Positions 1-7,793 of a DNA stretch of 64,000 nucleotides are shown one piece after another (positions within the stretch are counted from its first letter, which is position 1; every line of letters begins with the position of its first letter). The notes below the pieces were generated by a model. The model was given only the letters and a program-made list of their open reading frames with translations, was not told where the DNA came from and ran no database searches. The translations under genes and the position numbers were made by a program. The stretch comes from Pedobacter glucosidilyticus (GTDB taxonomy: Bacteria; Bacteroidota; Bacteroidia; Sphingobacteriales; Sphingobacteriaceae): NCBI RefSeq assembly GCF_002483235.1, contig NZ_DLHN01000024.1, forward strand, positions 247,424-311,423. The letters are read 5' to 3'.

Positions 1-1
1 A

Positions 2-1432
2 GATTTAGAAATTGTAGACGCTTTTAATCACAAAGCCATTGCTAATGGTAGTGTAGACTTAAAAAATCCATCTAATCCTTTATTAGATATCAGCGTTAAA
101 GCCAATAATTTTATGGCGCTTAACACTACCTCAAAAGATAATGCCATTTATTATGGTACTGCATTTGGAACAGGGACTTTCACTTTTAAAGGACCTACCG
201 ACGCCATGAATATCAATATCAAAGCCAAAACAGAAGAAGGAACAATATTTACCATTCCGCTTAACAATGCCTCTACCATAGGTAATAATGATTTTATTAC
301 TTATGTTGCTAAAGACACTTCTCTAAATAAAGTCAAAAAAGAGAATTTTTTTAATGGTCTAACCATGGAGTTTGAGCTTGAAGTAGGACAAACATCTACA
401 GCTAATATTTTAACCGAAGTAGGAAACCTCTCGGGTAAAGGCGACGGGCAATTAAGATTGAGAATCACCAGCTTAGGTGATTTTGAAATGTTTGGTGATT
501 ATATTATTAACGAAGGTAAATTTGATTTTACAGCCAATAACGTTATCAATAAAACTTTTGATATTAGAAAAGGTGGTACCATACGCTGGACAGGCGATCC
601 TAGCGATGCAAACATCAATTTAAACGCTGTTTATAGTACACGGGCAAGTCTTTTACCTCTGTACCAAGCAGCAGGAACTACACTCCCAGATGATCAAAGA
701 AATTTACGTGTTTTGGCTGAAGCTGAGATGATGCTTAAAGGTTCTTTGTTAAACCCTGATATTACTTTTAACTTGGCTTTTCCTAACAATACTGATATTA
801 AAACGCGTTTGCAGGGTTATTTAGATAATGAAGATAACGAAGCCCAACAAGTGATTAACCTGGTAGTGAGGAATAGTTTTAACGGAAATTCTGGTGGTGG
901 TATTGGCTTTACCAATAATGATTTATTAGGTTCTGGTTTAGAGCTTGCCTTTAGTAAAATCAATAATATTATTTCTCAATCTTTAAATATCAAAAATCTA
1001 GATATTAACGTACGCTCGCAAAATGAAATCGGCGGAAGCTATAGCTTTTTCAATAATAGGTTAAGAATTACCGGAAACTTTGTAAATAATAGATATTCTA
1101 ATGATGTGCTAAATAATAACCTCCTAAATTCTAATTTAAATGATTTAACAAGAGACTTAGAAATGAGTTTTAACATCAATAAAGATGGAAGTTTTATTGC
1201 AAAATCTTTTCAAAGACCAACCAATCAGGATTTGTTTAACCTCAATACAGATTTATATGTAAATGGTTTTGGATTGGTTTACACCCAAGAATACGATACA
1301 TTTAAAGAATTTATTAGAAATACTTTTGCCCGAGGAAAACGAGAAGCAGAAAGCAAGGAAAATGCTGAAGATAGAAGAAAAACGTTAAGCAAACCTATTA
1401 TCGTTACCCCAAAAGAAGAAGAGGAAAATTAA
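2..1432 (+). CDS. tamB: TamB-like translocation/assembly protein, 3' part (5' end outside window)
   Basis: The frame is open to the left edge, so only the C-terminal ~476 residues are visible; the first internal Met lies at 113. The visible part is rich in beta-strand repeats and contains the sort of segment typical of TamB C-terminal domains (formerly DUF490): alternating polar/hydrophobic strands, the stretch KTFDIRKGGTIRWTGDPSDA, then a long Asn-rich part and a basic/acidic tail ending EEEEN. Family knowledge: TamB-like proteins are anchored in the inner membrane and span the periplasm, helping to move phospholipid or assemble outer-membrane proteins. The N-terminal membrane anchor cannot be seen here. 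It converges on ribBA. Family assignment is fairly sure; the exact role in Bacteroidota is inference. Confidence 0.82.
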   Translation, partial: DLEIVDAFNHKAIANGSVDLKNPSNPLLDISVKANNFMALNTTSKDNAIYYGTAFGTGTFTFKGPTDAMNINIKAKTEEGTIFTIPLNNASTIGNNDFITYVAKDTSLNKVKKENFFNGLTMEFELEVGQTSTANILTEVGNLSGKGDGQLRLRITSLGDFEMFGDYIINEGKFDFTANNVINKTFDIRKGGTIRWTGDPSDANINLNAVYSTRASLLPLYQAAGTTLPDDQRNLRVLAEAEMMLKGSLLNPDITFNLAFPNNTDIKTRLQGYLDNEDNEAQQVINLVVRNSFNGNSGGGIGFTNNDLLGSGLELAFSKINNIISQSLNIKNLDINVRSQNEIGGSYSFFNNRLRITGNFVNNRYSNDVLNNNLLNSNLNDLTRDLEMSFNINKDGSFIAKSFQRPTNQDLFNLNTDLYVNGFGLVYTQEYDTFKEFIRNTFARGKREAESKENAEDRRKTLSKPIIVTPKEEEEN

Positions 1433-1454
1433 TTTCTTAACCTTCCTCTTTCTT
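1419..1454 (+). terminator. possible terminator overlapping the tamB-like stop codon
   Basis: An 8-bp stem (AAGAGGAA with TTCCTCTT) encloses the stop codon and is followed by TCTTTT. The loop is long, so the call is weak. It lies between two convergent genes, where a terminator is expected. Confidence 0.35.
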
Positions 1455-1460
1455 TTAAAA

Positions 1461-2666
1461 TTATCTTTCTTTCATGATGGTATGACCCATTTTATCTCTT
1501 TTAGCTTTTAAGTAGAGTTCGTTATGCTTGTTAGATTCAATTTCTATTGGCACATTATCAACTACTTCTAAGCCGTAACCTATTAAACCAGCTCTTTTTG
1601 TAGGGTTATTAGACATTAACTTCATCTTTCTAACACCTAAGCTCCTGATAATCTGAGCTCCTACTCCATAATCTCTTTCATCCATACCAAAACCTAAGGC
1701 TATATTAGCTTCAAAAGTATCCATTCCGTTTTCTTGTAGATTATAGCTTTTTAGTTTATTTACCAAGCCTATGCCTCTACCCTCCTGGTTCATGTAAACA
1801 ATTAAACCCTTCCCTTCTTTCTCTATCATCTCCATGGCTTTATGTAATTGCGGACCACAATCGCATCTGCAAGAGCCAAAAATATCTCCAGTGATACAAG
1901 AACTATGTACCCTAACCAGGATAGGTTCATCGTCTTCCCAACTTCCTTTCACAAGTGCTAAATGGTTTTCTCCGGTATTCACCTGTGTAAAAGCAACCAT
2001 TTCAAAATCACCCCACTCTGTTGGTAATTTGACAGATACTTCTTTTTTAATGAGTGACTCGGTTCTTAAACGATAGCTAATTAAATCCTGAATAGAAACA
2101 ATCTTCATATCCAGTTTCTTAGCCATTTCTAATAGTTCTGGTAATCTAGCCATTTCGCCTTCTTCGTTCATGATTTCACAAATCACTCCGGCAGGCTCAA
2201 AACCGGCTAGTTCTGCCAAATCAACAGCAGCCTCTGTATGTCCGGCTCTTCTAATCACACCACCGTTTTTAGAAATTAAAGGAAAAATATGTCCTGGTCT
2301 ACCTAAATCTTCTGCTTTTATTTTAGGGTCTATAAGCGCCATAATGGTTTTAGAACGGTCTGATGCAGATATACCGGTGGTGCAACCGTGACCAATCAGA
2401 TCAATCGAAACCGTGAAATTGGTTTCAAAAGTGGCAGTGTTTTTACCTACCATAAGCTCAAGGTTTAGCTCACGACATCTATCTGTAGTGATAGGAGCAC
2501 AAATTAAACCTCTTCCATGCTTAGCCATAAAGTTAATCACTTCTGGTGTGGCGTTACGAGCAGCTGTTAAAAAATCACCCTCATTTTCGCGGTCTTCATC
2601 ATCTACAACTATGATGATTTTACCTGCTTTAATATCCTCAATTGCTTCTTCTATTGTATTAAGCAT
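1461..2666 (-). CDS. ribBA: Bifunctional DHBP synthase / GTP cyclohydrolase II
   Basis: 401 residues, usual length for RibBA. The N-terminal half is 3,4-dihydroxy-2-butanone-4-phosphate synthase: acidic motif DDEDRENEGD at residues 22-31 and the GHTEA substrate motif further on. From about residue 205 it is GTP cyclohydrolase II, with the zinc-cysteine cluster SSCITGDIFGSCRCDCG and the EGRGIGL motif. It makes both starting compounds of riboflavin synthesis from ribulose 5-phosphate and GTP. It lies 135 bp downstream of the LptF/G-type permease on the same strand. No FMN-riboswitch-like conserved core is visible in that gap, but a TAAATTTG box (2735-2742, minus strand) could serve as its own promoter. 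RibF, which uses the product, is at 34.8 kb. Confidence 0.95.
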   Translation of the reverse strand: MLNTIEEAIEDIKAGKIIIVVDDEDRENEGDFLTAARNATPEVINFMAKHGRGLICAPITTDRCRELNLELMVGKNTATFETNFTVSIDLIGHGCTTGISASDRSKTIMALIDPKIKAEDLGRPGHIFPLISKNGGVIRRAGHTEAAVDLAELAGFEPAGVICEIMNEEGEMARLPELLEMAKKLDMKIVSIQDLISYRLRTESLIKKEVSVKLPTEWGDFEMVAFTQVNTGENHLALVKGSWEDDEPILVRVHSSCITGDIFGSCRCDCGPQLHKAMEMIEKEGKGLIVYMNQEGRGIGLVNKLKSYNLQENGMDTFEANIALGFGMDERDYGVGAQIIRSLGVRKMKLMSNNPTKRAGLIGYGLEVVDNVPIEIESNKHNELYLKAKRDKMGHTIMKER

Positions 2667-2734
2667 GTTTTATAATTTATGTATCTAAAACGTAAACAAA
2701 TATTGGCTACAAAGTTTAGTTTTTTTGATACAGA

Positions 2735-2742
2735 CAAATTTA
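2735..2742 (-). promoter_or_regulatory. candidate -7 box for ribBA
   Basis: On the minus strand this reads TAAATTTG, matching the Bacteroidota TAnnTTTG element, about 70 nt before the ribBA start. No clear -33 TTTG lies at the usual distance, so confidence is limited. Confidence 0.35.
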
Positions 2743-2801
2743 ATGATTTTAAATACCAATTTTATGTTTGGATGGTTTGTAGCGTCAAGCCTTTGCAATA
2801 A

Positions 2802-4244
2802 TTACTGGATATTTTTTTCTTTCTTTTTCAGTAATTTTTTAAAGAAATTTTTATAGGAATCTGTATCAAAAAGTGCAGAATCTACCGTTGCCTTGTAGGT
2901 TAAAAATAATCCTAGAGGGGTAAGTACAAATATAGCTATCCACATTCCCATTACTGGTGATAGCGAACCTTCTTTAACAGATTTCTCGCCAACGGTACTG
3001 ATGACATGATAGACCAAAAAGAAAATAACAGAAACTACTACAGGTAAACCTAAACCACCTTTTCTTATAATTGCACCTAAAGGAGCACCTATAAAGAAAA
3101 GAACTAAACAAGAAACAGATAGGGTAAATTTACGGTTATATTCTACTAAATACCTTCTAATGGTTTTCATAAACTCTTCTGCTTGAAAAGTATGAGTTTC
3201 TAAACCATCTTTGGCATATCTAACATTATCAAGCGCAGCAGTTACGGCAGCAGCATGCTGGGAGCTATCTAAACCTGCTAAAACACCATCTTTTTTAAAA
3301 TTTAAACCCGTTTTCCCTACTGCAGAACCATACTTAGCTGTGCCATAGTATATTTTGTAGTAAGACTCTAAAGATTTTGCTCCTAAAGTTCTAATGCTAT
3401 CATACCTCACCCTCGTATCTTTCTCGGCAGAATCCAACTCCTTCAAATTCATCATCTGAAAGTTGTTTTTAAATAAATTTTCATCCTCCCTTTTGAAATT
3501 AAATGATGATAAATCAAAACGTTGTTCGGTTTCCTTGAAATTAAAGCGTGTTAAACGTTCTCTAGGGTCATATCCTTTCCCATTACTTTCTTCGTACCGT
3601 ACACCATCTTTAAGTTTAAGAATAAGGAATTTTTTATCCTCGGTTTTGTACATTTCACCTTCATTAGCCATCAGCACATTTGTATTTCCTGTTCCTTTAG
3701 ATTGGTCGTAAATGACGATGTCTTTTAAGACATCACCACTATCTGTTTGTAGCTTTTGCTTAACTCTGATTGAGTAACCCGGGATACTGTTATTAAAAAC
3801 GCCTTCTTCTATTAAAAAAGCTGCCTTTTGATTTCTAACATCATAAAGTAAAGAACCCATTTTTAGATTGGCAACGGGCAGCATAAAATCAGAAAAAAGG
3901 AAAGCTGCAATACTTAAACCTACCACCATAGCTACTAAAGGAGCCATTGCCTTTTGTAAAGAAATGCCAGCAGATTTTATGGCAACCAATTCATAATTCT
4001 CGCCAAGGTTTCCAAAAGTCATGATAGAAGATAACAATACAGCTAAAGGCAATGCCATGGCTACGTTGGTAGCAGCGGCGTACATTAATAACTGTAGAAT
4101 TACGTACCACTCGAAACCTTTTCCTATTAAATCATCAATATATTTAAATAGAAAAAGCATCAACAGAACAAACATCACAATAAAAAATGTGACGATGAAA
4201 GGCCTAATGAAAGCTTTAATAATGAGTAGGTGTACCTTTTTCAC
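2802..4244 (-). CDS. LptF/LptG-family (YjgP/YjgQ) permease
   Basis: 480 residues. Three hydrophobic segments lie in the first ~130 residues (around FIVMFVLLMLFLF, MALPLAVLL and AMVVGLSIAAFLF) and three near the C terminus (LVLFFIGAPLGAII, VVVSVIFFLVYHV, MWIAIFVLTPLGLF). Between them is a long soluble region, the jellyroll-type periplasmic domain of the family. Family knowledge: LptF and LptG form the permease of the ABC transporter that pulls lipopolysaccharide from the inner membrane; Bacteroidota often encode them apart, so I do not choose between F and G. The start is GTG: no ATG is nearby and the N terminus MKKVHLLIIKAF suits. A TACTTTTG box ends only 4 nt before this GTG, suggesting a leaderless message. 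Confidence 0.88.
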   Translation of the reverse strand: MKKVHLLIIKAFIRPFIVTFFIVMFVLLMLFLFKYIDDLIGKGFEWYVILQLLMYAAATNVAMALPLAVLLSSIMTFGNLGENYELVAIKSAGISLQKAMAPLVAMVVGLSIAAFLFSDFMLPVANLKMGSLLYDVRNQKAAFLIEEGVFNNSIPGYSIRVKQKLQTDSGDVLKDIVIYDQSKGTGNTNVLMANEGEMYKTEDKKFLILKLKDGVRYEESNGKGYDPRERLTRFNFKETEQRFDLSSFNFKREDENLFKNNFQMMNLKELDSAEKDTRVRYDSIRTLGAKSLESYYKIYYGTAKYGSAVGKTGLNFKKDGVLAGLDSSQHAAAVTAALDNVRYAKDGLETHTFQAEEFMKTIRRYLVEYNRKFTLSVSCLVLFFIGAPLGAIIRKGGLGLPVVVSVIFFLVYHVISTVGEKSVKEGSLSPVMGMWIAIFVLTPLGLFLTYKATVDSALFDTDSYKNFFKKLLKKKEKNIQ

Positions 4245-4248
4245 TTTG

Positions 4249-4256
4249 CAAAAGTA
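4249..4256 (-). promoter_or_regulatory. -7 box of the LptF/G-type permease gene, 4 nt from the start codon
   Basis: The minus strand reads TACTTTTG, a full match to TAnnTTTG. Transcription from such a box begins a few bases downstream, that is, at or next to the GTG start at 4244. Confidence 0.55.
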
Positions 4257-4263
4257 GCAAAAA

Positions 4264-4647
4264 TCAGGCTCCTATTACACTTAAAAGGTTTTCTATTTGG
4301 ATATTCCAAATTAATTGACGGTCTTTTAGGTTTTCTGGAAGTGCAAAATCTGTGATAACCAAAGCTACATCGTTGGTTAACTCATCCTTAATAATCTCTA
4401 ACTCAAAAAACGTATAAGGTTCGTCATCTAACCAAGCAAATTTAACAGATTTAGACTCTTTTGAAGATAACATCTTGGCTTTTTGTTCTTCTCCATCATC
4501 CCATACAAAGGTATAAACATGATCTTTAAAATAAACGTCATCAGCAAACCATTGGGATAATCCATTAGGTTCACTTATAAAACCATATAAAATTTTTGGT
4601 GAGCATTTAATCTCGTATTCTAATGTAAACTTAACTTTATCAGCCAT
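4264..4647 (-). CDS. START-like (SRPBCC / AHSA1-like) domain protein
   Basis: 127 residues, a complete small helix-grip protein. Visible features are an N-terminal strand KFTLEYEIKCSPKILYGFIS, a glycine/tryptophan turn with LSQWFADDV, and a strand-rich middle (YTFVWDDGEEQKAKML) ending in a C-terminal helix (RQLIWNIQIENLLSVIGA). Family knowledge: such folds bind hydrophobic ligands or act as co-chaperone-like modules; this Bacteroidota version has no established function that I know of. It has no signal peptide, so it is cytoplasmic. The permease gene follows 19 bp downstream but appears to have its own promoter in that gap. Confidence 0.75.
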   Translation of the reverse strand: MADKVKFTLEYEIKCSPKILYGFISEPNGLSQWFADDVYFKDHVYTFVWDDGEEQKAKMLSSKESKSVKFAWLDDEPYTFFELEIIKDELTNDVALVITDFALPENLKDRQLIWNIQIENLLSVIGA

Positions 4648-4726
4648 GTATAAGATGTATAAATTGCCAGAGTAAAAAATATCAAAGTTTTTTTCACAAA
4701 CTTTTCTAAAGAAAGGTATTTTACTT

Positions 4727-4734
4727 TATATTTG
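4727..4734 (+). promoter_or_regulatory. -7 box of the tRNA-Met transcription unit
   Basis: TATATTTG is a full match to TAnnTTTG. No good -33 element is seen. A transcript from here would begin near 4741, cross the partial tRNA copy at 4786-4820 and then the intact tRNA. Confidence 0.5.
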
Positions 4735-4785
4735 CAAACCTTTTCAAAAAGACCATTTATGAAAAGATTAGTTCAAGTATCCTGA

Positions 4786-4820
4786 TAGCTATCGGGAAGA
4801 GCACAGGATTCATAACCTGA
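4786..4820 (+). pseudogene. partial, degenerate copy of tRNA-Met(CAT)
   Basis: The D-arm start TAGCT is followed, after a divergent stretch, by GAGCACAGGATTCATAACC-TGA. The intact gene has GAGCGCAGGATTCATAACCCTGA, so 21 of 23 positions agree, with one substitution and one deleted C. Both acceptor strands and the T-arm are missing, so it cannot be a working tRNA. It lies just upstream of, and in the same orientation as, the intact gene and probably arose by a local partial duplication. Its 5' part overlaps the near-palindrome CCTGATAGCTATCGGG (4781-4796). Confidence 0.6.
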
Positions 4821-4840
4821 TAAAAAATGTATTACCCCTT

Positions 4841-4914
4841 GGCGGGGTAGCTCAGATGGTTAGAGCGCAGGATTCATAACCCTGAGGTCGGCAGTTCGAT
4901 CCTGCTCCCCGCTA
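4841..4914 (+). tRNA. tRNA-Met (anticodon CAT)
   Basis: A full cloverleaf can be folded: acceptor GGCGGGG with CCCCGCT (first pair G-U), D-stem GCTC/GAGC, anticodon arm with loop TTCATAA, variable loop AGGTC, T-arm with loop TTCGATC, discriminator A. The anticodon stem has an A-C mismatch at its loop end. It lacks the three G-C pairs typical of initiator tRNA, so an elongator tRNA-Met (or a tRNA-Ile with modified C34) is more likely. CCA is not encoded (CTA follows). Confidence 0.93.
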
Positions 4915-4923
4915 CTACAATCA

Positions 4924-4948
4924 AAAGCCACTTTAAGTGGCTTTTTTT
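4924..4948 (+). terminator. intrinsic terminator of tRNA-Met
   Basis: Hairpin AAGCCACTT / AAGTGGCTT followed by a run of T, starting about 10 nt after the tRNA 3' end. Confidence 0.85.
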
Positions 4949-5059
4949 GTTTAATTTTTGAAATACATCAAAAGTTTTATTTTATAAGTATTTTTGATGT
5001 AGTTTAATCCTCCCCAACTTTTACGCTTGATCCTTTGATCCGTTTAAACAAGATAATAT

Positions 5060-5094
5060 TAAAAAAGAAAAAGGAGACATGGGCATGTCTCCTT
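5060..5094 (-). terminator. hairpin with T-tract, probably terminator of csbD
   Basis: A perfect 11-bp inverted repeat (AAGGAGACATG / CATGTCTCCTT, 5071-5094) with a 2-nt centre is followed on the minus strand by TTTTTCTTTTTT. It lies about 135 nt beyond the csbD stop codon and is the first strong stop signal for that transcript. The intervening stretch 5095-5229 holds a short direct repeat of AAACCT but no convincing gene. Confidence 0.6.
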
Positions 5095-5229
5095 AATCTT
5101 TACTAAACCTAAACCTAAACGTATGAATAATCTTACTGAGAAGATTACATACAAAAATAAACAAAGCTCATACCAAACTTTTATAATAAGTGTAACAAAA
5201 AAGTAACCTCACATTAGTTTAATCTTTGT

Positions 5230-5415
5230 TTACAGACTTCTAAGCCATTTTACAACCTCGTCTCTGGTTTTGCCTGTTTTGCTTTGTATTTTGCCAAGCA
5301 TTTCATCTTCTTGGCCTTCTTGGTAAGTTAAATCATCGTCGGTTAAATCGGCATAAGCCTGTTTTACCTTACCTTTAATTTCATTCCACTTACCTTTTAA
5401 TTCTAATTTGTCCAT
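5230..5415 (-). CDS. CsbD family stress-response protein
   Basis: 61 residues, charged and predicted helical, with the CsbD pattern: LKGKWNEIKGKVKQAYADLT at the N terminus, then DDDLTYQEGQEDEMLGKIQ and a C-terminal KTGKTRDEVVKWL. Members (CsbD of Bacillus, YjbJ of E. coli) are abundant small cytoplasmic proteins induced by general stress; biochemical role unknown. The start is preceded by GGAGAACATC, a moderate purine-rich stretch. It stands 66 bp downstream of acs on the same strand and could be read through or have its own promoter. Confidence 0.85.
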   Translation of the reverse strand: MDKLELKGKWNEIKGKVKQAYADLTDDDLTYQEGQEDEMLGKIQSKTGKTRDEVVKWLRSL

Positions 5416-5481
5416 GATGTTCTCCTTTTTTTAGATGAATAAATATTTCTAAATAATGTCCAAGCATCATGCCACTAGAAT

Positions 5482-7392
5482 TTAAGATAACCTATTATTC
5501 TTAATCTCATCTACAACACTAGGGTCTAACAAGGTTGAAGTATCGCCTAAACTATTCACCTCACCCTCAGCAATTTTTCTTAAAATTCTTCTCATAATTT
5601 TACCTGATCTGGTTTTAGGTAAACCACTTACAAACTGTATTTTATCTGGTTTAGCAATAGGTCCAATGATACGACTAACCGTCATAGCTATATCTTTTCT
5701 GGTTAACTCTTCATCATCGGTCTCTTTAGAAAGTATCACATAAGCATAAATACCTTGTCCTTTAATATCATGCGGATAACCTACTACTGCAGACTCTACC
5801 ACATCAGAGAACATATTGATGGCATTTTCTACTTCTGCTGTGCCAATTCTATGTCCTGATACATTGATAACATCATCTACCCTACCTGTAATACGATAAT
5901 AACCATCCTCGTCACGCATACAACCATCGCCAGTAAAATATAAATTATCATAAGTAGCAAAGTAGTTTACGCGGCAACGTTCATGATCTCCGTAGGTTGT
6001 TCTTAACATCCCGGGCCACGGAAATTTGATACATAAATTACCAGAAACACCATTTCCAACAATTTCCTCACCTTTTTCATCAACTAAAATGGGCTGTATA
6101 CCTGGCAATGGTAAGGTTGCAAAACAAGGTTTTATTGGTGTAACGTTAGCTAATGGAGATATTAAAATTCCGCCAGTTTCTGTTTGCCACCATGTATCAA
6201 CAATAGGACAATTCTTTTTACCAATATGCTCATGATACCAATTCCATGCTTCTTCATTTATGGGTTCACCCACAGAACCTAACACTCTTAAAGAGCTTAA
6301 ATCTTTATCTTTTACGAAATCTAAACCAAATTGCATGAGAGAACGAATTGCCGTAGGCGCAGTGTATAAGATATTTACTTTGTATTCTGCTACAATATCC
6401 CAAAATCTGCCTGCATCTGGCCAAGTTGGCACACCTTCAAACAATAAACTTGTAGCACCCATAGCTAATGGCCCATAAACTATATAGGTGTGTCCAGTAA
6501 TCCATCCAATATCTGCAGTACAGAAATAAATTTCTTCTGGTTGGTACTGAAAAACATTTTGGAAACTGTAACCGGCATAAACCATGTAACCACCGCAGGT
6601 ATGCACTACGCCCTTGGGTTTTCCGGTTGAACCGGATGTATATAAGATAAACAATGGGTCTTCTGCATCCATTTCTTCTGCGGGGCAATCTAGCATCCCT
6701 AAAGTTTCTACTTTCTTAATTTCATCTTCCCACCAAACATCACGACCTTTTATCATGGATATTGGCGTTCTGCTACGGGTAAGTACAATAACTCTTTTAA
6801 CAGATGGACATTGTACCAAAGCATCGTCCATTACATTTTTTAAAGGCACTTCTTTGGTGCCTCGGTAAGAACCATCGGCAGTAATAACTATATTGCAATT
6901 AGCATCTTGTATCCTATCTGCTATAGATTGAGCAGAAAAACCGCCAAATACTACCGAGTGTATAGCTCCAATTCTGGCACAAGCTAAAACAGCAACAGCT
7001 AATTCTGGCACCATAGGCATGTAAATGCAAATTCTATCGCCTTTTTTAGCACCGTTGTTTTTTAAAACATTGGCAAACAAACATACTTTTTGGTGTAGTT
7101 GCTTGTAGGTAAAAGCTCGGTGATGCTCTTCTGGGTCGTTTGGTTCCCAAATTAAAGCAGGTTGATCTCCTTTGTCTGCTAAATGCCTATCTAAACAATT
7201 TTCTGTAATATTTAATTTACCTCCAACAAACCAATTGATATCAGGCTCTTTAAAGTTCCAGTCTAGCACTTTATTCCACTTCTTTTTCCATAAGAAGCTG
7301 CTTGCAACAGTATCCCAAAATTGCTCTGGTTGCTCAACACTGTGTTGATAAACTTTCTGATAATCTTCAAACGACTTGATGCTTAAATCCAT
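5482..7392 (-). CDS. acs: Acetyl-CoA synthetase (AMP-forming)
   Basis: 636 residues, the normal Acs length. Acetate + ATP + CoA gives acetyl-CoA + AMP + PPi in the cytoplasm. Visible motifs are the ATP-binding loop YTSGSTGKPKGVV, the TWWQTETGG adenylation motif, the YFTGDG hinge region and the C-terminal catalytic lysine in KTRSGKIMRRIL (Lys598), the residue acetylated in well-studied Acs enzymes. The gene starts 8 bp after the stop of the receiver-domain gene and ends the block that begins with an MFS carrier, so it is very probably co-transcribed with the symporter-kinase and its partner. That context points to control by external acetate or another carboxylate. Confidence 0.97.
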   Translation of the reverse strand: MDLSIKSFEDYQKVYQHSVEQPEQFWDTVASSFLWKKKWNKVLDWNFKEPDINWFVGGKLNITENCLDRHLADKGDQPALIWEPNDPEEHHRAFTYKQLHQKVCLFANVLKNNGAKKGDRICIYMPMVPELAVAVLACARIGAIHSVVFGGFSAQSIADRIQDANCNIVITADGSYRGTKEVPLKNVMDDALVQCPSVKRVIVLTRSRTPISMIKGRDVWWEDEIKKVETLGMLDCPAEEMDAEDPLFILYTSGSTGKPKGVVHTCGGYMVYAGYSFQNVFQYQPEEIYFCTADIGWITGHTYIVYGPLAMGATSLLFEGVPTWPDAGRFWDIVAEYKVNILYTAPTAIRSLMQFGLDFVKDKDLSSLRVLGSVGEPINEEAWNWYHEHIGKKNCPIVDTWWQTETGGILISPLANVTPIKPCFATLPLPGIQPILVDEKGEEIVGNGVSGNLCIKFPWPGMLRTTYGDHERCRVNYFATYDNLYFTGDGCMRDEDGYYRITGRVDDVINVSGHRIGTAEVENAINMFSDVVESAVVGYPHDIKGQGIYAYVILSKETDDEELTRKDIAMTVSRIIGPIAKPDKIQFVSGLPKTRSGKIMRRILRKIAEGEVNSLGDTSTLLDPSVVDEIKNNRLS

Positions 7393-7400
7393 TTTTCTCT

Positions 7401-7793
7401 TTAATTTATTGTTTTATAATCTTCTTTATTTAATGCTGTTATTTTCTCTATTAAACGGCGAGTAGAAAAAGGTTTGATGATGAACAAATCTGCCCCTTTG
7501 CTGTATGCAAGTTTAATATCTTCATCTTTGCTTTTTGCCGAAATAAAAATCACTTTTATATGTTTGTAAGCTTCGCTTTGCTTCACAAAATCACAAACTT
7601 CGTAACCGTTAACATCGGGCATCATAATATCTAATAATATTAATTCTGGCTGATGTTCTTTAATTTTTACCATAGCCTCTGTACCACTTAAAGCAATAAA
7701 AACCTCGAAACCAGCTTTTCTTAGCAAAAACTCTACAGACATGACTATGGCTGGGTCATCATCAACAATTAAAACTTTTCTAGCTACACTCAT
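7401..7793 (-). CDS. Single-domain response regulator (receiver only)
   Basis: About 130 residues: one receiver domain, acidic pocket DDD at 11-13, phospho-acceptor Asp55 in LILLDIMMPDVNG, conserved Lys near the C terminus (FIIKPFS). No DNA-binding or enzymatic output domain follows. I chose the start at 7793 (MSVARKVLIVDDD): the frame is open to 7895, but those extra codons lie inside the kinase gene and encode Cys/Arg-rich sequence unlike a receiver. With this start, ATG overlaps the kinase TGA (ATGA), a classic translational coupling. Partner of the kinase encoded just upstream; the downstream target of the phosphate is unknown. Confidence 0.9.
   Translation of the reverse strand: MSVARKVLIVDDDPAIVMSVEFLLRKAGFEVFIALSGTEAMVKIKEHQPELILLDIMMPDVNGYEVCDFVKQSEAYKHIKVIFISAKSKDEDIKLAYSKGADLFIIKPFSTRRLIEKITALNKEDYKTIN

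Noticed and set aside
1834..2688. Three plus-strand ORFs of 73-91 codons opposite ribBA
   Set aside because: They lie wholly antisense to a conserved enzyme, have no family resemblance and no own promoter; typical shadow frames.
5123..5206. 27-codon plus-strand ORF (MNNLTEKITYK...) after a short AAACCT direct repeat
   Set aside because: Too short, no recognisable family and no terminator after it; the hairpin before it has its T-tract on the other strand.
6437..6688. 83-codon minus-strand ORF in another frame of acs
   Set aside because: Overlaps the conserved acs frame and encodes Arg/Cys-rich non-protein-like sequence.
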